A DNA stretch of 43,890 nt from JAZNQL01 sp045590155 (lineage in GTDB: Bacteria > Bacillota > Clostridia > UMGS1883 > UMGS1540): NCBI GenBank assembly GCA_045590155.1, contig JAZNQL010000010.1, positions 1 through 43,890 on the forward strand, in the 5' to 3' direction. Of this stretch, positions 9,117 through 17,382 are shown in pieces (within the stretch, counting starts at the first letter, position 1; each line of letters starts with the position of its first letter). The notes under the pieces were generated by a model. The model did no database searches. It saw only the letters and a list, made by a program, of their open reading frames with translations, and was not told where the DNA came from. Made by a program: the position numbers and the translations under genes.

Positions 9117-10184
9117 TTATTTCTCAAGTGCTTTTTTAAGAACCGGTGCTATATTCTTTGCCATAAGAAAATGTCCCATATCATTTGGATGAGTTGTATC
9201 CATTGTGCAACTATCCCAGTCTTCCTCCCAAAGGGTATCTCCATCAATAAAGAATACGTTTTCATCATTTTCTTTTAAAGCATTTTTGTATGTGTTCTCT
9301 ATAATATCTCGACGCTGTATCCACTCCTTGTTCGGGAAATTTACGTCATTGTTTCTAAAACGTATGTCGGGAGCTGATATCATAATTACTGGTGTTTCTT
9401 TTCTTATATTTCGGAAAATTTTAAAAAACCTTTCGTGCGTGTTTTGAAGATGCTCTACACTTGGAGAGTTATGGTCATAATCCAGCACAAATACTAAAGG
9501 GTCAAGAGTTGCAATATATTCTGCCATTATCTCTTCCCCTTTTGCACTGCCCGAAAAACCAAGATTTATATAATCAAACGAAAGTTTTCGCGAAAGATGT
9601 GATGTGTAAATATTCCCCGGTCTTGTTACGCATCCGCCTTGTGTGATGGATGAACCGTAAAAAACAACCTTTTTTTCGTATTTGTAGGGGGTTGCTTCTT
9701 TTAAAATGCTTCCTTGTGCTATTCCCACATACACATCGCTAACATCGGTATAAGGCGGGAAATGTATTGTTATTTCTCTTTCTTTTCTTTCGCCGAGTTC
9801 TGCTACCCCTTCGTATCCGTTTGTAGCTGTTATCGGCGGTATAAAGATAGCCGAAAATCTGTTGTTTACATATAAGTCAAATCCTGATTTGCCTGTTCTT
9901 GGCATTTGGGATGCATTATTTATTACTGGCATTTTTACAGAAAGAGCAACATAAGGAGAGTCGGTAATAAACCTTATCCTTCCGCCCGACGTATTTGTAT
10001 GAAGAATATGAACTCCTTCACTCGTCTTTTTTGCTATTTTTTCAGGCATTCTTCTGTAAATATCATCCCAAAGCAAGCCAAAAAGAAATTGTTTGTTTTC
10101 TTTTATATCATAAAAACAAATATCCTGTTTGTCTATTTGTGTTTTGACTATAAAATTCTTATCAACTTGTTCTAGACTTTTCAT
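9117..10184 (-). CDS. SGNH/GDSL-family hydrolase with N-terminal GxDLY domain
   Basis: A 355-aa predicted esterase. The N-terminal half carries GKSGFDLYVN, the signature of the GxDLY domain that accompanies Lipase_GDSL_3. The catalytic half has block I GSSITQGG (nucleophile Ser), block II GFSGSAKGEE, and the Asp-His block TTHPNDMGH near the end. There is no signal peptide, so it probably acts inside the cell. Homologues are often annotated as carbohydrate or lipid acyl-esterases; the substrate is unknown. The gene lies 28 nt upstream of iorA with its own consensus promoter and is probably co-transcribed with iorAB. A GAGGTAA ribosome binding site precedes ATG 10184. Confidence 0.85.
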   Translation of the reverse strand: MKSLEQVDKNFIVKTQIDKQDICFYDIKENKQFLFGLLWDDIYRRMPEKIAKKTSEGVHILHTNTSGGRIRFITDSPYVALSVKMPVINNASQMPRTGKSGFDLYVNNRFSAIFIPPITATNGYEGVAELGERKEREITIHFPPYTDVSDVYVGIAQGSILKEATPYKYEKKVVFYGSSITQGGCVTRPGNIYTSHLSRKLSFDYINLGFSGSAKGEEIMAEYIATLDPLVFVLDYDHNSPSVEHLQNTHERFFKIFRNIRKETPVIMISAPDIRFRNNDVNFPNKEWIQRRDIIENTYKNALKENDENVFFIDGDTLWEEDWDSCTMDTTHPNDMGHFLMAKNIAPVLKKALEK

Positions 10185-10222
10185 AAAAATTACCTCTTTT
10201 TAAAAATACAAGTTTACATTTT

Positions 10223-10251
10223 ATTTTACAACAAACTTAAGATAAAGTCAA
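10223..10251 (-). promoter_or_regulatory. Sigma-A promoter of the SGNH hydrolase-iorAB unit
   Basis: Minus strand: -35 TTGACT (10251-10246), 17-nt spacer, -10 TAAAAT (10228-10223). It points away from the ligA promoter in the same 148-bp divergent region. Confidence 0.7.
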
Positions 10252-10285
10252 TAAGATATATTATATATAAAAATTTAATTTTTCC

Positions 10286-10314
10286 TTTACATATTTTGTT
10301 AAAAATGATAAAAT
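10286..10314 (+). promoter_or_regulatory. Sigma-A promoter of ligA
   Basis: Plus strand: -35 TTTACA (10286-10291), 17-nt spacer, -10 TAAAAT (10309-10314). The ligA ATG lies only ~12 nt past the expected start site, so the leader is very short; an AAGGTGA ribosome binding site still fits at 10321-10327. Confidence 0.65.
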
Positions 10315-10332
10315 ATATATTAAGGTGATTTT

Positions 10333-12315
10333 ATGGATATTAAAGAATTACGCGATTTAATAAACTATCATAGTCAAAAATATTATGTTAATGACCAGCC
10401 CGAAATCTCGGATGCCGAATATGATGCTTTAATGCGCAAGCTAAAGGAGATGGAAAAAGAGCATCCAGAGCTTATTACCCCCGATTCCCCGACTCAACGT
10501 ATAGGTGGAGAAATTTTAGAGGGGTTTGGAAGTGTTACACATTCAGTTGTTATGGAAAGTCTTAATGATGTTTTTTCTTATGAGGAACTTGCAGACTTTG
10601 ATAAACGTGTCTGTCAAAGTTTAGACGGAGAATACGCTTATGTTGTTGAACCTAAAATTGACGGTCTTTCGGTTTCGCTTGAATACGAAAATGGTATATT
10701 TACAAGAGGCTCTACAAGAGGTAACGGAACTATTGGAGAAGATGTTACTGCCAATTTAAAAACTATCAGGTCTATTCCTTTAAAACTTTCAGAAGCTGTG
10801 CCTTATCTTGAAGTGCGTGGCGAAGTTTTTATGCCGAGAAATGTGTTTTTTGAACTTAATGAAAAAAGACAAAAAAACGGCGAACCTCTTTTTGCCAATC
10901 CGAGAAATGCTGCAGCAGGTTCTTTAAAACAACTGGATTCTTCTGTTACCGCCGAAAGAAATCTTGATATTTTTGTTTTTAATATCCAGCAGGCACAAGG
11001 GCTTTCTTTTGAAACTCACGAGGAATCACTTAAAAAAATTTCAGAGCTTGGTTTTAAAGTTGTTCCTTCATTTAAAAAAGTTGACTCTATTACAGAAGCT
11101 ATTGAAGAAATTGAAAAAATCGGTCTTGGAAGGGATAATTATTCTTATGATATTGACGGTGCAGTTTTAAAAGTAAACCGCCTTTCACAACGTGAAATTA
11201 TGGGCAGCACGGCAAAATATCCTCGCTGGGCTGCGGCTTTTAAATACCCTCCTGAACAAAAGGAAACAAAGCTTATCGATATAATTTTACAAGTAGGCAG
11301 AACTGGGGCTGTAACTCCAAATGCCGTTTTGGAACCGGTTTTTATTGCAGGTACCACCGTAAGCCGTGCAACTCTGCACAACGCTGATTATATAAAGGAC
11401 AAGGATATTCGTATAGGTGATGGCGTAATCATACAAAAAGCAGGAGAAATTATTCCTGAAATCTTACGTTCGTTGCCCGAAAAAAGAAATGGAACTGAAA
11501 AAGTTTTTCAAATGCCGAAAAACTGTCCCGTTTGCGGTGCTGACCTTTTCCGTGACGAAAACGAAGCGGCGTTCCGTTGCACTGGCGACAGATGTCCCGC
11601 ACAAAAAGAACGCAGTATTATTCACTTTGCATCAAAGGATGCTATGGATATCGAAGGTCTTGGCCCTTCGCTTACTGCAAAGCTTTTAGCTCTTGGTATA
11701 ATTTCTGAAAGTTCGGATTTATTCTTTATCCGTCCGGAAGAAATTGCTGCTATTGATAAAATGGGCGAAAAAAGCGCAGAAAATCTTATTTTGGCAATAG
11801 ACAAAGCTAAAGGACGCGACCTTTCTTCCCTATTGTTTGCTTTGGGAATTCGCCATGTAGGAAAAAAGGCTGCCACTGTTATTGCGGATCATTACAAAAG
11901 TATGGATGCAATTATGTCGGCAGAGCTTGAAGATTTACAAAATCTTACTGATATAGGTAAAAAAATTGCCGAAAGTGTTGTTCAGTATTTTAAAGACCCT
12001 TCAGTAATTGCAAATATTGATAAAATGAAAACTGCTAATGTAAATATGTTTTCAACAAAAGAAGCTTCGGGCGAGGGATTTGTTGGCAAAACCTTCGTAC
12101 TGACAGGAACTTTGCCCTCACTTTCAAGAAGCGAAGCTACAAAGCTTATTGAGGGTCAAGGAGGAAAGGTATCGGGCAGCGTTTCCAAAAAAACTGATTA
12201 TGTTCTGGCAGGAAGCGAGGCAGGTTCTAAACTTGAAAAAGCAGAAGCTTTAGGTGTTGAAATTATTTCTGAAAGTCAGTTTATGGAGATGCTTGAAAAA
12301 TGCAAAGAGTTTTAA
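10333..12315 (+). CDS. ligA: NAD-dependent DNA ligase
   Basis: Seals nicks in replication and repair using NAD+. The 660 aa show the full LigA layout: N-terminal Ia domain, adenylation domain with Lys108 in EPKIDGLSVSLEYENG, OB fold, a Cys4 zinc finger (Cys398, Cys401, Cys416, Cys421), helix-hairpin-helix repeats (ALGIRHVGKKAATVI) and a C-terminal BRCT domain beginning GKTFVLTGTLPS. It is the first gene of a five-gene plus-strand unit; its end overlaps the next gene by 16 nt. Confidence 0.98.
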   Translation: MDIKELRDLINYHSQKYYVNDQPEISDAEYDALMRKLKEMEKEHPELITPDSPTQRIGGEILEGFGSVTHSVVMESLNDVFSYEELADFDKRVCQSLDGEYAYVVEPKIDGLSVSLEYENGIFTRGSTRGNGTIGEDVTANLKTIRSIPLKLSEAVPYLEVRGEVFMPRNVFFELNEKRQKNGEPLFANPRNAAAGSLKQLDSSVTAERNLDIFVFNIQQAQGLSFETHEESLKKISELGFKVVPSFKKVDSITEAIEEIEKIGLGRDNYSYDIDGAVLKVNRLSQREIMGSTAKYPRWAAAFKYPPEQKETKLIDIILQVGRTGAVTPNAVLEPVFIAGTTVSRATLHNADYIKDKDIRIGDGVIIQKAGEIIPEILRSLPEKRNGTEKVFQMPKNCPVCGADLFRDENEAAFRCTGDRCPAQKERSIIHFASKDAMDIEGLGPSLTAKLLALGIISESSDLFFIRPEEIAAIDKMGEKSAENLILAIDKAKGRDLSSLLFALGIRHVGKKAATVIADHYKSMDAIMSAELEDLQNLTDIGKKIAESVVQYFKDPSVIANIDKMKTANVNMFSTKEASGEGFVGKTFVLTGTLPSLSRSEATKLIEGQGGKVSGSVSKKTDYVLAGSEAGSKLEKAEALGVEIISESQFMEMLEKCKEF

Positions 12316-13007
12316 GTCATGTTCGAAGAGCCGTTTACGATTATGCTATGATAAAAACCGGCGACAGAATTGCTGTTGGTGTTTCCGGAGGGAAAGACAG
12401 TGTTACGTTAGCTCTTGCTTTGAACAATTTGAAAATATTTTATCCCGAAAAATTTGAAATAGTTCCCATTATGCTTGATATGGGTTTTGAAAACGGAGAT
12501 TTTTCGGAGCTTTCTTCCTTTTTTGAAAAAAACGGAATGAACTTGCAAATTATTAAAACAAATATTGCCGAAATTTTGTTTGATATAAGAAAAGAATCAA
12601 ATCCTTGCTCGCTTTGTTCAAAGCTTCGGCGCGGGGCATTAAATGATGCGGCAAAGGATGCAGGTTGCAACAAGGTTGCTTTAGGGCACAATAACGACGA
12701 TGCGGTAGAAACATATATGTTGTGTCTTTTTTACGAGGGACGCGCACATTCTTTCTCGCCCGTTACATATCTTGACAGAAAAGATATAACTGTTATAAGA
12801 CCTCTTGTATATATGCCAGAAAAGGACATTCGTTCTTTTGTTAAAAAAAATAATATTCCTATAGTTAAAAATCCGTGTCCTGCCGACGGATACACAAAAA
12901 GGCAGGAGATTAAGGATCTTTTAATTTCGCTTTCAAAAGAAAATCACGGTTTGAGAGAAAGAATTTTTACTGCTATGATAAATTCTCTTGAACCATGGAA
13001 AAGATAA
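12300..13007 (+). CDS. ttcA: TtcA-type tRNA 2-thiocytidine synthase (PP-loop ATPase)
   Basis: A 235-aa PP-loop ATPase of the TtcA/TtuA family, which thiolates cytidine 32 of tRNA. The ATP loop is GVSGGKDSVTLALAL. The CSLCSKLRRGAL segment carries the paired cysteines and NPCPADG the third cysteine that ligate the [4Fe-4S] cluster in TtcA; LGHNNDDAVETY is also conserved. This cysteine pattern argues against TilS. Translation likely couples to ligA: the ATG lies inside the last codons of ligA behind GGAG. Confidence 0.85.
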   Translation: MQRVLSHVRRAVYDYAMIKTGDRIAVGVSGGKDSVTLALALNNLKIFYPEKFEIVPIMLDMGFENGDFSELSSFFEKNGMNLQIIKTNIAEILFDIRKESNPCSLCSKLRRGALNDAAKDAGCNKVALGHNNDDAVETYMLCLFYEGRAHSFSPVTYLDRKDITVIRPLVYMPEKDIRSFVKKNNIPIVKNPCPADGYTKRQEIKDLLISLSKENHGLRERIFTAMINSLEPWKR

Positions 13008-13025
13008 AAGAAAGGACTAATTTTT

Positions 13026-13892
13026 ATGAAAGTTACAAAAGCTGTAATACCTGCAGCGGGATTTGGTACACGTTTTTTACCCTGCACAAAGGCTACTCCA
13101 AAAGAAATGCTTCCTATTGTTGATACCCCTACCCTCCAGTATATAATTGAAGAGGCTGTAAATTCAGGAATAACCGACATTTTAATAATCACAGGCAGAG
13201 GAAAGGAAGCAATAGAAAATCATTTTGACAAATCTTACGAGCTTGAAACAGAGCTTGAAAAAACTGGCAAAAATGATATGCTTGAACTTGTGCGTAATAT
13301 TCCTTCTTTGGCAACAATTCATTATATAAGACAGCATCAGGCTTTAGGTCTTGGTCATGCTATATTGCGCGCAAAAACCTTTGTAGGCAACGAGCCTTTT
13401 GCCGTTTTGCTTGGAGATGATATTGTTTATTCGGAAGAAAAGCCCGCCTTAAAGCAGATGCTTGAAGTGTACGAAAAATATGAATGCAGTATTTTGGGTG
13501 TGCAGACAGTTGCGCACGAAATGGTTTCAAAGTACGGCATTATAGGCGGAGAAAAGCTTGAAGACAGAACTTATGACGTTAAAGAGCTTGTTGAAAAACC
13601 AGAACTTTCGGAAGCTCCAAGCGATATGGCTGTTTTAGGAAGATATATAATTGAACCTGAAATCTTTTCATATCTTGAAAATGCAAAACCGGGAAAAGGT
13701 GGAGAAATTCAACTTACTGATTCTCTTTTTGAACTTGCAAAGGATAAGAGAATGCTTGCATACGATTTTGTAGGAAGAAGGTATGATGTTGGTTCTAAAG
13801 AAGGCTTTTTAGAAGCTACGGTTGAATTTGCACTTCGCCGTGACGACTTAAGAGACGAGTTTTTAGAATATCTTAAAAAGACAATAAAATGA
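13026..13892 (+). CDS. galU: UTP--glucose-1-phosphate uridylyltransferase
   Basis: Makes UDP-glucose from UTP and glucose-1-phosphate for cell-wall and surface sugars. The 288-aa protein begins with the nucleotidyltransferase signature VIPAAGFGTRFLP followed by ATPKEMLPIVDTPTLQY, and has LLGDDIVY at the metal site and LVEKPELSEAPSDMAVLGRY further on, all typical of bacterial GalU. The start follows AAAGGA with 18 nt between it and ttcA. Confidence 0.96.
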   Translation: MKVTKAVIPAAGFGTRFLPCTKATPKEMLPIVDTPTLQYIIEEAVNSGITDILIITGRGKEAIENHFDKSYELETELEKTGKNDMLELVRNIPSLATIHYIRQHQALGLGHAILRAKTFVGNEPFAVLLGDDIVYSEEKPALKQMLEVYEKYECSILGVQTVAHEMVSKYGIIGGEKLEDRTYDVKELVEKPELSEAPSDMAVLGRYIIEPEIFSYLENAKPGKGGEIQLTDSLFELAKDKRMLAYDFVGRRYDVGSKEGFLEATVEFALRRDDLRDEFLEYLKKTIK

Positions 13893-14755
13893 AGATTACA
13901 AAAAACGCTTATGCAAAAATAAATATTTCGCTTGACATTGTTGGCAAAAGGGATGACGGATACCACCTGCTTGAAAGTATTATGCAGACAGTTTCGCTTT
14001 ATGATATTGTTACAATTGAGAAAGGTGGAACTGATATTACCCTTACAACAAACTATAATTTTTTGCCAACAAATGATAAAAACATTGCCGTTCGAGCTGC
14101 CCGACTTTTCTTTGAAAAGACAGGACTTTATAACAATATTATTATTGATATCAAAAAGAGAATTCCTGTTGGCGGCGGTCTTGGCGGCGGAAGTGCTGAC
14201 GCTGCGGCTGTTTTACGAATATTAAACGAAATGTATAATTATCCTTTAACAAAGGATGAGCTTCTTTCGTTAGGTCTTCAGTGCGGTGCAGATGTTCCTT
14301 TTTGTATTTTGGGTGGAACGCGTCTTTGCTGTGGTATAGGAGAACAGATGTCCCCTCTCCCTCCTATGCCTGAATGTTTTATACTTATATTAAAACCTTC
14401 TTTTTCAATAAGTACAAAGGCGGTATATCAGGCTTTTGATTTTGAAAATCTTTGTAATCATCCTGATACGACAGGAATTATTCGCGGACTTGAAAATTGT
14501 TGTTTAGAAGATATTTGTTTAAGACTTTACAATGTATTGGAAACTCCTGCAACAAAGTTTTATCCCGAAATAGATAAGTACAAAAAGCTTTTATGGACAC
14601 ACGGAGCGCAAGGCAGACTTATGAGTGGAAGCGGCTCTACTGTTTTTGGAATTTTCAGGAGTAAAAAAGAAGCTCTGGAAGCAAAAGATTTTTTTAAAAA
14701 TTTAAAATTTGTTACTTTTCTTGTATCTCCTGTAACCGAAGATAATTTAATGTAA
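13889..14755 (+). CDS. ispE: 4-diphosphocytidyl-2-C-methyl-D-erythritol kinase
   Basis: GHMP kinase of the MEP isoprenoid pathway. The 288 aa show the N-terminal AYAKINISLDIVGKRDDGYH, the ATP-binding PVGGGLGGGSADAAAVL, and the C-terminal MSGSGSTVFGIF glycine loop. The ATG overlaps the galU stop by 4 nt. Together with dxs at 34-36 kb it shows that this organism makes isoprenoids through the MEP route. Confidence 0.97.
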   Translation: MKITKNAYAKINISLDIVGKRDDGYHLLESIMQTVSLYDIVTIEKGGTDITLTTNYNFLPTNDKNIAVRAARLFFEKTGLYNNIIIDIKKRIPVGGGLGGGSADAAAVLRILNEMYNYPLTKDELLSLGLQCGADVPFCILGGTRLCCGIGEQMSPLPPMPECFILILKPSFSISTKAVYQAFDFENLCNHPDTTGIIRGLENCCLEDICLRLYNVLETPATKFYPEIDKYKKLLWTHGAQGRLMSGSGSTVFGIFRSKKEALEAKDFFKNLKFVTFLVSPVTEDNLM

Positions 14756-14770
14756 AACTGAATAAAACTT

Positions 14771-14798
14771 TTTCGCCCTGTCAATAATTAGACAGGGT
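14771..14798 (+). promoter_or_regulatory. Hairpin over the spoIIR ribosome binding site
   Basis: CCCTGTC and GACAGGG form a perfect 7-bp stem around an 8-nt AT loop between ispE and spoIIR. The 3' arm contains the AGGG of the spoIIR ribosome binding site (AGGGTGA). An interrupted T run follows (TGATTATTTTT). It could be a weak terminator, a translational brake, or both. Confidence 0.55.
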
Positions 14799-14806
14799 GA
14801 TTATTT

Positions 14807-15418
14807 TTGAAAATATTTTTATATTCTGCTACGGCAGGACTTATTATTACAATATTACTAGCTTGTACTTTTGAAAATGTAAAGTCTGACATTTCGGATA
14901 ATGTTTTAAGACTTCACATACTTGCAAACAGCGATTCTGAAGAAGACCAAGCTTTAAAGCTTTCGGTCAGAAACAAAATAACCGAGCAGGCTGCCCACAT
15001 TTTTGAAGGGGCTGAAAATCGTAATGATGCTATAATTATTGCCCAAAAAAAACGAGATTTTATTGAAGATATCGCAAAGGCTGAAATTAAACGACAGGGT
15101 TTTGATTATGATGTTACGGTAGAAATAGGAAAATCCGAGTTTCCTTACAGAAAATACGAAAATCTTTTGTTCCCTGCGGGCGAATATGAATCTGTAAAAG
15201 TTAAAATAGGTGCAGCAGAAGGGCAAAACTGGTGGTGCGTAATGTTCCCTCCCCTTTGTTTTGTTGATGCTTCGTTAGGAAATGCTGATGAAAAAAGTAT
15301 GGCCATTTTAAAAAATTCGCTTTCCGAGGAAAGTTATCTTTATATGACCAAAGCCCCAAAAATCAAGTTTAAAGCAGCAGAAATTTTTGAAAGCATAAAG
15401 ACTGCTTTTATAAAATAA
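14807..15418 (+). CDS. spoIIR: Stage II sporulation protein R
   Basis: SpoIIR is made in the forespore, crosses into the intermembrane space and triggers SpoIIGA to cleave pro-sigma-E in the mother cell. The 203 aa contain the family hallmark LRLHILANSDSEEDQALKL after an N-terminal membrane/export segment (FLYSATAGLIITILLACTF); EGQNWWCVMFPPLCF is the other conserved block. Translation begins at TTG 14807, five bases after AGGGTGA; no in-frame ATG fits. A dedicated sigma-F promoter was not recognised, so transcription could start inside ispE. Confidence 0.93.
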   Translation: MKIFLYSATAGLIITILLACTFENVKSDISDNVLRLHILANSDSEEDQALKLSVRNKITEQAAHIFEGAENRNDAIIIAQKKRDFIEDIAKAEIKRQGFDYDVTVEIGKSEFPYRKYENLLFPAGEYESVKVKIGAAEGQNWWCVMFPPLCFVDASLGNADEKSMAILKNSLSEESYLYMTKAPKIKFKAAEIFESIKTAFIK

Positions 15419-15455
15419 AAAAATATATTTTTCTATGTATGTTTTTTCAATATAC

Positions 15456-15501
15456 AAAAAACTCTTATAGCAAGTTTATTACTTTACTATAAGAGTTTTT
15501 T
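15456..15501. terminator. Bidirectional terminator between spoIIR and the ABC operon
   Basis: CTCTTATAG and CTATAAGAG pair perfectly around a 16-nt loop; the stem is flanked by six A on the left and six T on the right, so it works on both strands. It ends spoIIR (plus) and the convergent sugar ABC operon (minus). Confidence 0.85.
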
Positions 15502-15526
15502 AATGTTAATAATTTTATTTGATAAA

Positions 15527-16414
15527 TTAACCTTTTACAGCACCTGCTGAAAGACCTGCAACGAACTGTTTCTGACAGAATGCATAAACAATAAGCACGG
15601 GAACAATCGATACTAAAGCTGCTGCCATTGCAATATTACCCTGATACTTATAGATTTCAGAAACACGTCTTAAACCTAAAGACACAGTGTACTTTTCGGG
15701 TTTTGTTATATAAATCAAAGGACCGTAAATATCGTTCCAACAACCCATGAATACACGGAGAACTATTGTAGCTATCATAGGCTTTGCAAGTGGGAAGTAT
15801 ATTGTGAAAAATATACGAATCGGGTTTGCACCGTCAAGCCATGCAGCTTCATAAAGTTCACCAGGCATTCCTTTAAATGTTTGTCTCATTAAGAATATAT
15901 TCATCGCATTACCAAAGAATGCAGGAAGAATAAGAGGAATATAGGTATCAACAAATCCTATTTCATTCCATATAATATACTGAGGAATTGTCATAACCTG
16001 ACCAGGGAGAAACATTGTAGCAAGAGCACACATAAATAACAGATTGCTGCCTTTAAAATTGTATCTTGTAAAACCAAAGCCTACAAATGAATTTGCTAAA
16101 ACCTGACCTATTGAGTTCATAACAATAATATATGCTGTATTTAAGAAATACTTATGAAGCTCTGCTTCTTTAAAAACTGTAAGATAGTTTCCGAAAGCAT
16201 ACGGTGGCTTCAAAAAATATTCTATATCATAAGCATATAATGAGTTTTTAACAAGGGAAATACCTACTGCCCACAAAAATGGGAACATCAATATTACTCC
16301 AAATAGGGTAAGAAAAACAAACTGAATTGTTTTTAATCTGCTAACATATTTTGCACTTTTTTTCTTTTTATTAAGATTTGGATTATTAGTTATTTCTATC
16401 TGTTTACTGTTCAT
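15527..16414 (-). CDS. Sugar ABC transporter permease (MalG/CUT1 type)
   Basis: Inner-membrane permease of a carbohydrate importer, 295 aa from the chosen start. Six hydrophobic segments are visible, the first at IQFVFLTLFGVILMFPFLW. The cytoplasmic EAA loop reads YEAAWLDGANPIRIFFTI, matching the MalG group. The protein ends in KQFVAGLSAGAVKG, the usual MalG-like C-terminus. Start 16414 overlaps the upstream permease by 11 nt; a longer frame begins 23 codons earlier inside that gene and is unlikely. Confidence 0.93.
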   Translation of the reverse strand: MNSKQIEITNNPNLNKKKKSAKYVSRLKTIQFVFLTLFGVILMFPFLWAVGISLVKNSLYAYDIEYFLKPPYAFGNYLTVFKEAELHKYFLNTAYIIVMNSIGQVLANSFVGFGFTRYNFKGSNLLFMCALATMFLPGQVMTIPQYIIWNEIGFVDTYIPLILPAFFGNAMNIFLMRQTFKGMPGELYEAAWLDGANPIRIFFTIYFPLAKPMIATIVLRVFMGCWNDIYGPLIYITKPEKYTVSLGLRRVSEIYKYQGNIAMAAALVSIVPVLIVYAFCQKQFVAGLSAGAVKG

Positions 16415-17282
16415 AATACACCCACTTCTTCTCTGCAATTTTCTGTATAATTGTAAATATAAGCACCATAAAGAATAGCACAAAACCTAATGCTGCGGCC
16501 CAACCGATTTTGCCTTCAGCTCCCCAAACCCAAGTGTAAATCCACTGGCTTGGTACATTAGCTACATAGTTTCCTTCTGCGCTTAATACAAAGAATACTT
16601 CGAATACCTGTAACGATCCTGCAAAACCTGTTATAATAAGGAAGAAGAGTGTGGGGCTCATAAGTGGGAATATAACGCGGAAAAACTTTTGTATACCGGT
16701 TGCACCATCAACATCAGCTGCTTCCAAAACTTCTGTGCTCAAACCCTGTAATCCTGCAAGCAAGAACATTGAGGAGTAACCTACACCTGTCCATATACAC
16801 ATAATTACTACAGATAAGATAACCTCAAACCAGTTACTACTATAGTGGAATTTAAAAGGACCGAGTCCTATGTAACTAAATATTTCGTTTAATATACCAT
16901 CTTCTCTATAAAGCATTTTCCAAACCATACCTGCTACAACAGCCGGCGTGAGATTAGGAATAAAATATATAATTCTAAACGCAGATATGCTTTTTAATTT
17001 CGAATTCAAAAATACTGCTAAAACACTTGCAAGTGAAAGCTTGAGCGCTTCCTGCAAAATAGCAAAAACCCAAATGTTTCTAAAAGCTGGCCAAACATCT
17101 TCATTTTCAAAAAGAATGTATTTATAGTTAGATAAACCTTTCCATACTGGCGGGTCAAACATGTCATAACGACAGAATGACAAATAAATTGCAAATAGCA
17201 ATGGTATTAAAGTTAAAAATAAAAGAGCAAATACATATGGGGAAACAAACAACCAACCCCATCTTGCATGTTTTTTTACCAA
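16404..17282 (-). CDS. Sugar ABC transporter permease (MalF/UgpA type)
   Basis: Partner permease, 292 aa, starting with WGWLFVSPYVFALLFLTLIP, a typical first helix of CUT1 MalF-like subunits. The EAA loop is LEAADVDGATGIQKFFRVIF. With the MalG-like subunit it forms the translocation pore. The operon has no ATP-binding gene; CUT1 systems in Firmicutes commonly share an MsiK/MsmX ATPase encoded elsewhere. It follows the binding-protein gene by 100 nt, a gap that holds a strong hairpin. Confidence 0.93.
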   Translation of the reverse strand: MVKKHARWGWLFVSPYVFALLFLTLIPLLFAIYLSFCRYDMFDPPVWKGLSNYKYILFENEDVWPAFRNIWVFAILQEALKLSLASVLAVFLNSKLKSISAFRIIYFIPNLTPAVVAGMVWKMLYREDGILNEIFSYIGLGPFKFHYSSNWFEVILSVVIMCIWTGVGYSSMFLLAGLQGLSTEVLEAADVDGATGIQKFFRVIFPLMSPTLFFLIITGFAGSLQVFEVFFVLSAEGNYVANVPSQWIYTWVWGAEGKIGWAAALGFVLFFMVLIFTIIQKIAEKKWVYYEQ

Positions 17283-17336
17283 AACGGTACACCTACCTTC
17301 AATTTAAACAAGTTAATTTATCAAATTCATATTTTT

Positions 17337-17365
17337 GTTAGGGGTATGCATAACACACCCCTAAC
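17337..17365 (-). other. Intercistronic hairpin between binding-protein and permease genes
   Basis: GTTAGGGGT and ACCCCTAAC form a perfect 9-bp stem with an 11-nt loop, 17 nt after the stop of the binding-protein gene. On the transcribed minus strand it is followed by AAAAATATG rather than a T tract, so it is a poor terminator. A plausible role is a 3'-end barrier that keeps the binding-protein mRNA more abundant than the permease part. Confidence 0.6.
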
Positions 17366-17382
17366 ATTTTTAATAACAAATA

